From Sphingomonas sp. (GTDB lineage: Bacteria > Pseudomonadota > Alphaproteobacteria > Sphingomonadales > Sphingomonadaceae), in contig JAHBZH010000001.1 of the NCBI GenBank assembly GCA_019635535.1, positions 937,001-1,001,000 of the forward strand: a DNA stretch of 64,000 bases, given 5' to 3'. Below are positions 26,221 through 34,201 of the stretch, piece by piece; within the stretch, counting starts at the first letter, position 1; the number at the start of each line of letters is the position of its first letter. The translations under genes and the position numbers were made by a program. The notes under the pieces were generated by a model that had not been told where the DNA came from, made no database searches, and saw only the letters and a program-made list of their open reading frames with translations.

Positions 26221-26889
26221 ATGACCGATATCAATGCCGCCCCGCCCCGCCTCACGGCCTTCGACTGGGTGCCCGATTTTGCCCGCGGCTATGTCCGTGA
26301 CCTACGCCCGCGCTGGGCCTGCGCCGAGATCGGGCTTTCCTATTCGACCCGGCTGATCAACGCCGTCGACCGGCCGCCGGACTATTTCGCCGAACAGCCG
26401 TGGGGCCAGGTGCCGCTCTTCGAGGACGGCGGCCTCGCGATCTTCGAGAGCGGCGCGATCCTTCTGCATCTGGGCGAGAAGGACGAGCGCCTGCTGCCGC
26501 GTGACCCGAAGCGCCGGATGGCGACGATCTCCTGGCTGTTCGCCGCCTATAGCAGCATCGAGCCCTGGATTTTCGAGATCTCGAACGTGGAGCTGTTCTC
26601 GGCCGACCAGGAATGGGCGAAGCTGCGACGGCCGGGCCTGTTGGAGGATGCCGGCCGGCGGCTCGACCGTCTCGCCGACGCGCTCGGCGATCGCGACTGG
26701 CTGACGGGCGATTTCAGCATTGCCGACATCGCGATGGTCACCGCGCTGCGCGACGATTGCGACACGGGATTGATCGCGCAGCGACCACGCCTGGCCGCCT
26801 ATCTCGAGCGTGGCACGGAGCGTCCCGCGTTCCAGGCTGCGCTCGCCGCGCAGCTTGCCGATCTCAAGCCGGAGCCCGTCGCGGCCTGA
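26221..26889 (+). CDS. Glutathione S-transferase family protein
   Basis: 222 residues from ATG 26221. The thioredoxin-like N-terminal domain (FDWVPDFARGYVRDLRPRWACAEIG, WGQVPLFEDGGLAIFESGAILLHLG with the conserved Glu-Ser that binds the glutathione gamma-glutamyl group) is followed by the all-helical domain (RLADALGDRDWLTGDFSIADIAMVTALR, the N-capping box). Cytosolic conjugation of electrophiles is the expected activity. It lies in the cassette with VOC and DUF1428 genes, consistent with a detoxification module. Confidence 0.92.
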   Translation: MTDINAAPPRLTAFDWVPDFARGYVRDLRPRWACAEIGLSYSTRLINAVDRPPDYFAEQPWGQVPLFEDGGLAIFESGAILLHLGEKDERLLPRDPKRRMATISWLFAAYSSIEPWIFEISNVELFSADQEWAKLRRPGLLEDAGRRLDRLADALGDRDWLTGDFSIADIAMVTALRDDCDTGLIAQRPRLAAYLERGTERPAFQAALAAQLADLKPEPVAA

Positions 26890-26907
26890 TACAGAAGGAG
26901 AGAGACG

Positions 26908-27630
26908 ATGACCTATATCGAAGGATTCGTGGCCGCGGTGCCGACGCAGAACAAGGAAGCCTATCGCAAGCATGCCGCAGACGCGCTGCCCTTGTTCAAG
27001 GAGTTCGGCGTCGCCCGCATGGTGGAAAATTGGGGCGATGACGTGCCGCACGGCAAGGTCACCGACTTTTACGGCGCGGTGCGGGCGAAGGACGATGAGA
27101 CCGTCGTCTTTTCCTGGTTCGAATATCCCGACAAAGCGGCGCGCGACGCCGCCACCCAGAAGATGATGAACGATCCGCGCATGAAGCAGATGGGCGCCGA
27201 AATGCCCTTCGATGGCAAGCGCATGCTCGTCGGCGGCTTCGAGTCGATCGTCGACGAGCGGGCGGACGGCGCGACCGGCTATGTCGACGGCTATCTCCTC
27301 CCCGTGCCCGAGGGCAAGAAGGAGGCGTATCGCGCGCTGGCGCAAAAGGTTTCCGGCAAGTTCAAGGAGTTCGGTGCTGTCCGCGTCGTCGAGGCGTGGG
27401 GCGACGACGTGCCTGAAGGCAAGGTCACCGACTATCAGCGCGCGGTGAAAATCCAGGACGGCGAGGCGATCGTCTATTCCTATGTCGAATGGCCGGACAA
27501 GGAGACCCGCGACACGGGCTGGGAGAAGATGATGTCCGATCCCGACATGCAGCCGGGCGCGGGCGAGGAGATGCCCTTCGACGGCCAGCGCATGTTCTGG
27601 GGCGGCTTCCGTCCCATCGTCGACGCCTGA
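26908..27630 (+). CDS. Tandem DUF1428 family protein
   Basis: 240 residues made of two clearly repeated halves. Each contains YxxGxxxxVPxxxKEAYR, LFKEFG or KFKEFG, a W-GDDVP-GKVTD block, VEWPDKETRD or FEYPDKAARD, and MPFDGxRMxxGGF. DUF1428 proteins are normally about 115-120 residues, single domain, so this is an internal duplication. The fold is a dimeric alpha+beta barrel like ABM/NIPSNAP proteins. Function unknown. 18 nt after the GST gene. Confidence 0.88.
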   Translation: MTYIEGFVAAVPTQNKEAYRKHAADALPLFKEFGVARMVENWGDDVPHGKVTDFYGAVRAKDDETVVFSWFEYPDKAARDAATQKMMNDPRMKQMGAEMPFDGKRMLVGGFESIVDERADGATGYVDGYLLPVPEGKKEAYRALAQKVSGKFKEFGAVRVVEAWGDDVPEGKVTDYQRAVKIQDGEAIVYSYVEWPDKETRDTGWEKMMSDPDMQPGAGEEMPFDGQRMFWGGFRPIVDA

Positions 27631-27653
27631 CGACGGCGGCAGGGAGGCATCTC

Positions 27654-28448
27654 ATGGCCAATCCGCATGGCAGCTTCATCTGGTATGAGCTGATGACCCG
27701 CGATCCGGCGGCGGCGCGTGCTTTCTACGAGGACGTGGTCGGCTGGTCGATCGACGCCGCCGCGCCGCCCGGCCCGATCGACTACCGGATGATCGCCGCG
27801 CCCGACGGCAAGGCCGGCGGGATGATGACGCTGACCGACGCGATGTGCGACCGGGGTGCGCGGCCCTGCTGGCTCGGCTATATCGGGGTCGACGATGTCG
27901 ATGCCGCGGTGGCCGCCGTCGCGGCGGACGGGGGCACGGTGCTGATGCCTGCATCGGACATTCCCGATGTCGGCCGCATCGCGATGGTGGCCGATCCGCA
28001 GGGCATCCCCTTCTACGTGATGCGCGGCGCCAGCGACGGGGGCAGCCATGCCTTTCAGCGGACCGGCATGGGCCATGTGAGCTGGAACGAGCTGGTCACG
28101 CCCGATCCGGACGCCGCGCTCGCCTTCTACGGCCGCCGCTTCGGCTATGCCAGGCAGGGCGGCATGCCGATGGGCGAGCTGGGCGAATATGCCTTCCTCG
28201 CCCATCATGGCGAGGAGGTCGGCGCGATGATGCCCCAGGGCGCAGAGAGCGGGCCGCCCGGCTGGGGCTTCTATTTCCGCGTGCCGGACATCCATGAAGC
28301 GAAGATGCGGGTCGAGACCGGTGGCGGCACGGTGATCTTCGGTCCCCAAGAGGTGCCGGGCGGCGAGCAGGTGCTGAACGCCGTCGATCCCGAAGGCGTG
28401 CCGTTCGGACTGGTCGCGCCCGGCGCGAACGAAGGAGAGAGAGAATGA
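27654..28448 (+). CDS. Two-domain VOC family protein
   Basis: 264 residues from ATG 27654. Two VOC domains in one chain: [26 protein letters not shown] ... [11 protein letters not shown] and [25 protein letters not shown] ... [13 protein letters not shown]. This arrangement, in which both halves begin with W-EL-T-D, is typical of the subfamily of putative glyoxalases found in actinobacteria and sphingomonads. The substrate is unknown. It is followed at once by the PhnB-like gene, ATGA overlap. Confidence 0.88.
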   Translation: MANPHGSFIWYELMTRDPAAARAFYEDVVGWSIDAAAPPGPIDYRMIAAPDGKAGGMMTLTDAMCDRGARPCWLGYIGVDDVDAAVAAVAADGGTVLMPASDIPDVGRIAMVADPQGIPFYVMRGASDGGSHAFQRTGMGHVSWNELVTPDPDAALAFYGRRFGYARQGGMPMGELGEYAFLAHHGEEVGAMMPQGAESGPPGWGFYFRVPDIHEAKMRVETGGGTVIFGPQEVPGGEQVLNAVDPEGVPFGLVAPGANEGERE

Positions 28449-28942
28449 CCAACGAGTTGATCACCTGCCTGTGGTTCGATCACGGCCAGGCCCGTGCGGC
28501 GGCGGACTTCTACGCCGCCACCTTCCCCCACAGCCATGTCGGCGCATCCCACTACGCTCCCTCCGATTATCCGGATGGCACGACGGGCAATGAGATCACG
28601 GTCGATTTCACCGTGATGGGCCGGCAATGCGTCGGCCTCAATGGCGGCTCCGCTTTCCGCCCGAACGAGGCGGTCAGCTTCATGGTGCTGACCGAGACGC
28701 AGGAGGAGACCGACCGCTACTGGAACGCGATCGTCGGCAATGGCGGCGCGGAGAGCCAGTGCGGCTGGTGCAAGGACCGCTGGGGCTTCTCCTGGCAGAT
28801 CACGCCGCGCGTGTTGCTGGAGGCGATGGACAATCCGGACCGGGCCGCGGCGAAGCGGGCGTTCGAGGCGATGATGACGATGGGCAAGATCGACGTCGCC
28901 GCGATCGAGGCCGCGATCGCCGGCGAACCCGCGCCGGCCTGA
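28445..28942 (+). CDS. PhnB-like VOC protein (3-demethylubiquinone methyltransferase-like domain)
   Basis: 165 residues; ATG 28445 overlaps the previous stop. Hallmarks of the PhnB/DUF1338-adjacent VOC group are [25 protein letters not shown] near the start, [40 protein letters not shown], and [21 protein letters not shown]. The old name as a methyltransferase is misleading; these are not SAM enzymes. Last gene of the cassette. Confidence 0.88.
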   Translation: MTNELITCLWFDHGQARAAADFYAATFPHSHVGASHYAPSDYPDGTTGNEITVDFTVMGRQCVGLNGGSAFRPNEAVSFMVLTETQEETDRYWNAIVGNGGAESQCGWCKDRWGFSWQITPRVLLEAMDNPDRAAAKRAFEAMMTMGKIDVAAIEAAIAGEPAPA

Positions 28943-28999
28943 ACGGAAAGCCAGAGGCCGAAGGGCGGCGAAGGTGCCTGGCCGGGTATGCCCGCCTGA

Positions 29000-30691
29000 T
29001 CACGCCTTGGCCGGGCTCGGCGTCGATCCCAGCACGCTCGCGGCCAGCTCCAGCATCTTGGCCGCCGTCTCGCGCTCGCCCATCACGACATGGCCGGCGC
29101 CGAGCTTCTCGAGATGCTCGACCTCGGCGTCCGAATGGGCCCGGGCGATGATCGGGATGTCGGGGCGCATCGCCTTCGCGCGCTGGGCGATCACGCCGCC
29201 CTCGAAGCCTTCCGGGATCGCGATCAGCAGCTTGGAGGCTTTTTCGATCCCCGCCTCGCGCAAGGTCTGCTTGTCCGTGGCGTTGCCGATCAGCACCTGA
29301 AGGCCGTCCTTCTCGGCATCGCGCGCCACGTCCGCTTGATCCTCGATCACGATCGGCGTCTTGCCGCGCGCCATCAGCCCGCTCGCGATCAGCCGCCCGA
29401 CGCGGCCATAGCCGATCAGGATGACGTGGCCGTCGCGCCGTTCCGCCTTGGCCGCTGCCGCCGCCTCTGCCGCTGCCTCCGCTTCGGCCGCCGCCTCGTC
29501 TTCCAGCTCCTGGTCACGCTTGCTGCGCGCGGCCACCAGCGAGAACAGGAAGGGGTTGGCCAGGATCGACAGGATCGCGCCGGCGAGGATCAGGTCGCGC
29601 CCTTCCGGGGGCAGGATGGCGAGCGACGTGCCGAGCCCGGCCAGGATGAACGAAAATTCGCCGATCTGGGCGAGGCTGGCCGACACCGCCAGCGCGGTCT
29701 GGGTCGGATGGCCGAAGGCGCGCACGATCAGGAAGGCGGCGACCGATTTGCCGAACACGATGATCGCGACGGTGGCGACCAGCGGGCCGGGCTGGGCGGT
29801 GATCACCGATGGATCGAACAGCATCCCCACCGACACGAAGAACAAAACCGCGAAAGCGTCCCTGAGCGGCAGCGTCTCCTCGGTCGCGCGGCGGGACAGC
29901 GGTGTTTCGCCCAGGATCATGCCGGCGAAGAAGGCGCCGAGCGCGAAGGACACGTCGAACACGAAGGCCGCGCCGAAGGCGACGCCGAGCGCGATCGCGA
30001 GCACCGCCAGGCGGAACAGCTCGCGCGATCCGGTATGCACGACCCAGTGGAGCAGCCAGGGGATGATCCGCCGCCCGATCAGCAGCATCAGCGCGAAGAA
30101 GCCCGCGACCTTGAGCGTCACGATCACGAACGACCGGCCAAGATCGCCGCTCGCGCCATCGCCCGTCGTCGCGCCGGCCAGCGCCGGCAGCAGGACGAGC
30201 GCCATGACCATCACCAGATCCTCGACGATCAGCCAGCCGACCGCGATCCGTCCCCGTTCGGTTTCCACCAGGTTGCGCGATTGCAGCGCGCGCAGCATCA
30301 CCACGGTACTGGCGACCGACAGGGACAGGCCGAAGACGAAGCCGGCGACCGGCGTCCAGCCGAGCGCCCAGCCAAGCGCCATGCCCATCAGCGTGGCCGC
30401 GCCGATCTGCACCACCGCGCCGGGCACGGCGATATTCTTCACCGAAAGCAGGTCGCGCAGCGAGAAATGCAGGCCGACGCCGAACATCAGCAGAATGACG
30501 CCGATCTCGGCCAGCTCGGCGGCGAGCTCGGCATCCGCGACGAAGCCGGGCGTGTAGGGCCCCACGATCACCCCGGCCAGCAGATAGCCGGCGATCGGGG
30601 AGATTTTCAGCCGCTGCGCGAGGGCCCCCATCGCAAAGGCGATGACCAGGCCCGCGACGATGGTTCCGATCAGCGGCGTGTGATGGGGCAT
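29000..30691 (-). CDS. YbaL-type CPA2 monovalent cation:proton antiporter with TrkA-N domain
   Basis: 563 residues. About twelve transmembrane segments (residues ~1-380) form the Na+/H+ exchanger domain (GYLLAGVIVGPYTPGFV, AEIGVILLMFGVGLHF, ALGAFFAGMILGETPL). An Ala/Glu-rich coiled linker (AAAEAEAAAEAAAAAK) leads to a cytoplasmic RCK/TrkA-N nucleotide-binding domain (HVILIGYGRVGRLIASGL, GxGxxG). Related to KefB/KefC potassium efflux and Escherichia YbaL. It probably exports K+ or Na+; ion specificity not deducible. Confidence 0.93.
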   Translation of the reverse strand: MPHHTPLIGTIVAGLVIAFAMGALAQRLKISPIAGYLLAGVIVGPYTPGFVADAELAAELAEIGVILLMFGVGLHFSLRDLLSVKNIAVPGAVVQIGAATLMGMALGWALGWTPVAGFVFGLSLSVASTVVMLRALQSRNLVETERGRIAVGWLIVEDLVMVMALVLLPALAGATTGDGASGDLGRSFVIVTLKVAGFFALMLLIGRRIIPWLLHWVVHTGSRELFRLAVLAIALGVAFGAAFVFDVSFALGAFFAGMILGETPLSRRATEETLPLRDAFAVLFFVSVGMLFDPSVITAQPGPLVATVAIIVFGKSVAAFLIVRAFGHPTQTALAVSASLAQIGEFSFILAGLGTSLAILPPEGRDLILAGAILSILANPFLFSLVAARSKRDQELEDEAAAEAEAAAEAAAAAKAERRDGHVILIGYGRVGRLIASGLMARGKTPIVIEDQADVARDAEKDGLQVLIGNATDKQTLREAGIEKASKLLIAIPEGFEGGVIAQRAKAMRPDIPIIARAHSDAEVEHLEKLGAGHVVMGERETAAKMLELAASVLGSTPSPAKA

Positions 30692-30947
30692 CCACTCTCC
30701 TTCCGGTTACGGCGTCGGACCTTCGATATGCCAGCCTCCAGGGGCGCCGCGCAGGATTCGGCCTATCGCGCCGCCATCCTACGGGAGGATGACAGCGGCG
30801 AGGACGATCACGACCAGCGCCAGGATGATCCCCATCTCCCGCTTGCCGATGATGCAGGCGTTCGAATGGCGACCATTTGCTTCATTGCCGGTTGACGCGA
30901 CAACTGCAAGAGGGGGCGGCAATTAAGCGCGCGAGGAGCCGTCGTTC

Positions 30948-31430
30948 ATGAGCCTGGAATCGGTGCGTGCCTGGTTGGCCACGCATGCCCCCGATCTGCC
31001 GCTGATCGAGGTGACGGACAGCACCGCGACGGTCGCCGAGGCGGCGCGGGCGCTCGGTGTCGCGCCGGGGCGCATCGCCAAGACGCTGGCCATCCGCGTC
31101 AACGGGGAGGTGCTGCTGCTCGTCGCGCGCGGCGATGCGCGGCTCGACAATGCGAAGGCGAAGGCCGCGTTTGGCGGCCGGCCGCGCATGCTCGGGCCGG
31201 AAGAGACGCTGGCGCTGACCGGCCATCCGGTCGGCGGCGTCTGCCCGTTCGGCCTGGCGACGCCGTTGCCGGTCTGGTGCGATGTCTCGCTCAGGGGCTT
31301 CGACACGGTCTTCCCGGCTGCCGGCTCCCTGAACAGCTCGGTCGAGGTCGCGCCGGAGCGGCTTGTGGCGCTGGTCGCGAAAGGCTGGGTGGACGCCTGC
31401 GTGCAACCGGAGGCGGCGTCGGGGGTTTGA
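30948..31430 (+). CDS. YbaK/EbsC family aminoacyl-tRNA deacylase
   Basis: 160 residues. The YbaK fold motifs are ARALGVAPGRIAKTLAIRVNGEVLLLVARGDARLDNAKAKAA in part, then GHPVGGVCPFGL, the conserved Gly loop. The conserved Lys of the pattern RIAKTL is the residue needed for catalysis in prolyl-tRNA editing enzymes such as ProX or YbaK. It is a free-standing editing domain, likely hydrolysing Cys-tRNA(Pro) or Ala-tRNA(Pro). Followed by a hemerythrin gene after 25 nt. Confidence 0.88.
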   Translation: MSLESVRAWLATHAPDLPLIEVTDSTATVAEAARALGVAPGRIAKTLAIRVNGEVLLLVARGDARLDNAKAKAAFGGRPRMLGPEETLALTGHPVGGVCPFGLATPLPVWCDVSLRGFDTVFPAAGSLNSSVEVAPERLVALVAKGWVDACVQPEAASGV

Positions 31431-31455
31431 TCGGCGACACCTCAGGGAGCATTTC

Positions 31456-31938
31456 ATGGCCGACGCCCGCATCTTCGCCGATCTCAAGGCCGATCACGAC
31501 CGCCACCGCGAGCTGCTGGCGCAGCTCGCCGACACGAGCGGCGACAGCGCCGAGCGGCGCAGCCTGTTCGAAGCCTTCCGGATCGAGGTCTCCGCCCATG
31601 CCGCGGCCGAGGAGGAGGCGCTCTACGCCGCCATGCTCGCCAAGCCCGAATTGCGCGACGAGGCGCGCCATTCGGTCGCCGAGCACAAGGAGATCGACGA
31701 TTTCCTCGCCGATCTCGTCGAAACCGACATGAGCTCCCCCGGCTGGCTCGCCCGCTTCAAGGAGATGCGGCACCGCTACGAACATCATATCGACGAGGAA
31801 GAGGAAGACATGTTCCCGGCCGCGGCCGAAGATCTGCCCAAAGCCGAGCAAGCCCGGATCGCCAAGGTTTTCGAAGCGCGCAAGCCGAAGGAGATCGCGC
31901 TCGCGGCGGAGGCCGAGCCCGGCGACGAACGGGAATAG
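31456..31938 (+). CDS. Hemerythrin-domain (HHE) protein
   Basis: 160 residues from ATG 31456. Predicted four-helix bundle carrying the His/Glu di-iron ligands: KADHDRHRELLAQL, VSAHAAAEEEALYAAM, VAEHKEIDDFLADL, and RYEHHIDEEEEDMFPAA. HHE proteins bind O2, NO or act as metal-stress sensors and repair proteins. The function here is not determined. On the same strand as the YbaK gene with a short gap. Confidence 0.9.
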   Translation: MADARIFADLKADHDRHRELLAQLADTSGDSAERRSLFEAFRIEVSAHAAAEEEALYAAMLAKPELRDEARHSVAEHKEIDDFLADLVETDMSSPGWLARFKEMRHRYEHHIDEEEEDMFPAAAEDLPKAEQARIAKVFEARKPKEIALAAEAEPGDERE

Positions 31939-32090
31939 CCGCGCCGAGCGATCAGGCGCACGATGGCACCTGCTGCCGGAACGATCGGCCATCGTCCGAC
32001 ACCTTCATCCTTCTCTCCCTCTCAAGGAGAAAGAAGGGAAGGAAGCATGTCGATTGGTCTTGGCGATATCTCGGTTTGAATGACCGTTAT

Positions 32091-32490
32091 GGGTGGAAAG
32101 CGGACATTCGTGTTCTAACGACAGGATCGGTCGTCAAGTTTGAACTCGAACCGCTGCTGGGCACCTGGTGTCACGTATCCGATGTGACAGGTGACGATCT
32201 GTCTTCCTTCATCTTGATACTGAACCCGTATCTCGCCCGAACCCTCACAATCGATCTGGCGACGTGCTTGAAAGCTGGAATCTACGAGCTGTAAGGGTGT
32301 CTCGGACCCGCAGATGTCGAGAACGGCCGAATTGGGAACTGCCCCCTCGAAGTTCACTTGGAAACTATTGGTTCGGCGTTCGCAGGCCGAGCAGAGTGCC
32401 CCAACGGCAAGGAGCAGGGCGATACGTGGAAGCTGCATAGCGTGAATAGTGCCTGCCTGATTGATCGTCCGCAACGGGTCGAAAGCGGAC
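32091..32490 (+). repeat. Dispersed repeat pair flanking a lipoprotein gene
   Basis: GGGTGGAAAGCGGAC (32091-32105) and GGGTCGAAAGCGGAC (32476-32490) are 14 of 15 identical, same orientation, and bracket the lipoprotein at 32115-32438. The core GAAAGCGGAC with a preceding ATGACCG/GTCCG block resembles a short interspersed repeat I recognise from many sphingomonad and Bradyrhizobium intergenic regions. The coordinates span both copies. Confidence 0.5.
32115..32438 (-). CDS. Small lipoprotein, unknown function
   Basis: 107 residues from ATG 32438. The signal MQLPRIALLLAVGALCSACE ends in an SAC lipobox. The mature part has four Cys (DICGSE, QIDCEGSG, VTCHIG, DRSCR), suggesting two disulfides, and is beta-rich. 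No family recognised. It is AT-richer than its neighbours and is flanked by direct copies of an interspersed repeat, suggesting it arrived separately. Confidence 0.6.
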   Translation of the reverse strand: MQLPRIALLLAVGALCSACERRTNSFQVNFEGAVPNSAVLDICGSETPLQLVDSSFQARRQIDCEGSGEIRVQYQDEGRQIVTCHIGYVTPGAQQRFEFKLDDRSCR

Positions 32491-32721
32491 CGTCCGCCAC
32501 CCGCTTCCAATGTAGGAAATGCTCTGTCAGGGTCGCTGCGACTCGGAGCGCGCTTGACCTATATTTCCCTGCCTCGCCCTTCCCGTTTCTTCTGCCATGA
32601 ACATTCTTGCGGGAGGGGGGCTCACCCCCGACGGGGCGTCAGGTTCGTCAACTTCCACGCCCCGAAATCCTCTGCCCCGCGCTGTGCGGATGAAGGGCGT
32701 TGCGGCTATTGGGTACGGACC

Positions 32722-33711
32722 CTAGAGCCGCACGAGCATCTTGCCGGTATTGCCGCCGCTGAACAGGTCGAGAAAGGCCTGGGGCGCGGCTTCGATCCCG
32801 TCATGCACCGTCTCGCGCGAAGTCACCTGCCCGCCGGCGATCCAGCCGCCCATGTCGCGATAGAATTCGCCCATCTCGCCGAGATAGTCGGTGTAAATGA
32901 AGCCCTTCAGCATGATCCGCGCGCCGATGATCCGCATGATGTAGCGCAAGGCGTGGGTCGAGCCGCTGTTATAGTCGTCGATCATCCCGCAGATCGCGAA
33001 GCGGGCATTCTGCCGGGCGACGGCGAGGGCGGCGTCGAGATGCTCCCCGCCGACATTGTCGAAATAGACGTCGATGCCCTTCGGCGCGGCCTCCTGGAGC
33101 TGGGGCAGCAGCGGCCCGGCCTTGTAGTCGACCACGGCGTCCGCCCCGAGCTGCTTGACCCAGGCGCATTTGTCCGCCCCGCCGGCGGAACCGATCACGG
33201 TCATGCCTTTGGCCTTGGCGATCTGCACCACCGCCGATCCGACCGCGCCGGCGGCGGCCGAGACGAAGACGATGTCGCCGTCCTGCGCCTGGCCCGCGCG
33301 CAGCAGTCCGAAATAGGCGGTGCCGCCGGTGAGGCCGAGATTGCCGAGCCATTGCTGTGGCGCGACGCCCAGCGGCGGCACCTTGTTGAACGTCTCCGCC
33401 GGCGCAGCCGCCTGCTCGCGCCAGCCGAGCATGTGGAAAACCGTCTCGCCTTCCTTGAAATGGGGCGAACGGCTCTCGATCACGGTGCCGACCGCGCCGC
33501 CCTGCATGGGCTCGTCCAGCGCGAAGGGCGGGACGTAGCTTTTCACGTCGTTCATCCGCCCGCGCATATAGGGATCGACCGACAGCCAGTCGTTGCGGAC
33601 CCGCACCCAGCCCTCGGGCAGGGGCTCTTGCGCAAGCGCCTTCAATGCGAAATCGTCCATCGTCGGCAGCCCCTGGGGGCGCGACATCAGGTGCCAGGCG
33701 CGGTTCGACAT
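32722..33711 (-). CDS. NADP-dependent oxidoreductase, MDR superfamily (CurA-like)
   Basis: 329 residues from ATG 33711. Zinc-independent medium-chain reductase: WVRVRNDWLSVDPYMRGRMND is typical of the leukotriene B4 12-hydroxydehydrogenase/curcumin reductase group. LGLTGGTAYFGLLRAG, then VFVSAAAGAVGSAVVQIAKAKG (Rossmann GxxGxxG) and YFDNVGGEHLDAAL follow. It likely reduces alkenals/enones with NADPH. No catalytic-zinc cysteine set is present, as expected for this group. Confidence 0.9.
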   Translation of the reverse strand: MSNRAWHLMSRPQGLPTMDDFALKALAQEPLPEGWVRVRNDWLSVDPYMRGRMNDVKSYVPPFALDEPMQGGAVGTVIESRSPHFKEGETVFHMLGWREQAAAPAETFNKVPPLGVAPQQWLGNLGLTGGTAYFGLLRAGQAQDGDIVFVSAAAGAVGSAVVQIAKAKGMTVIGSAGGADKCAWVKQLGADAVVDYKAGPLLPQLQEAAPKGIDVYFDNVGGEHLDAALAVARQNARFAICGMIDDYNSGSTHALRYIMRIIGARIMLKGFIYTDYLGEMGEFYRDMGGWIAGGQVTSRETVHDGIEAAPQAFLDLFSGGNTGKMLVRL

Positions 33712-33832
33712 ATGCTTCTCCCTCGCCCCGGTTTCGCCCGGCTTCGCATCGCTGTCAAAGGCGCGAATTTTGCGGCAAGAGCGCCATTGCAACGGGGAAC
33801 GACCGCCGCTATCTGGAGCGCCCACGACTGAT

Positions 33833-33908
33833 GGGGCCGTAGCTCAGCTGGGAGAGCGCTGCAATCGCACTGCAGAGGTCAGGGGTTCGATTCCCCTCGG
33901 CTCCACCA
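33833..33908 (+). tRNA. tRNA-Ala (CGC anticodon)
   Basis: 76 nt including an encoded CCA. The acceptor GGGGCCG pairs with CGGCTCC (one G-T pair). The D arm carries GCTCAGCTGGGAGAGC, the anticodon stem CTGCA/TGCAG encloses loop ATCGCAC with anticodon CGC reading GCG, and the T arm has GGGGTTCGATTCCCC. A second tRNA lies 106 nt downstream on the other strand. Confidence 0.95.
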
Positions 33909-34014
33909 TCCTCTTCAAGGAAATCAGCAAGTTAAGCCCGATTCGGGCGTGCCTCGGCATCGACGGCTGGGTGTAAGCCGGAACGGGGCCGTGTGCCCCA
34001 TGCGAATATGAAAA

Positions 34015-34091
34015 TGGTCGGGGAGAGAGGATTCGAACCTCCGGCCCCTGCCTCCCGAAGACAGTGCTCTACCAGGCTGAGCTACTCCCCG
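34015..34091 (-). tRNA. tRNA-Pro (CGG anticodon)
   Basis: 77 nt including an encoded CCA. The acceptor CGGGGAG pairs with CTCCCCG. The D arm is GCTCAGCCTGGTAGAGC, the anticodon stem CTGTC/GGCAG (with a T-G pair) encloses loop TTCGGGA with anticodon CGG reading CCG, and the T arm has GGAGGTTCGAATCCTC. Confidence 0.95.
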
Positions 34092-34201
34092 ACCGAAACG
34101 CGCGACCCTTTGGAAGGGCCGGCGGGGCCGGGCGTCTATAGGGGCGGCTTCGCGGGAGTTCAAGCGGCCTTGCCGGGTCGCGCCTGGCAAAAGCGCGTCC
34201 C

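Noticed and set aside
30779..30835. 18-residue ORF on the minus strand ending ...LVVIVLAAVILP
   Set aside because: Hydrophobic, but no adequate ribosome site (GGGAG directly abuts the ATG) and no supporting context; not included as a gene.
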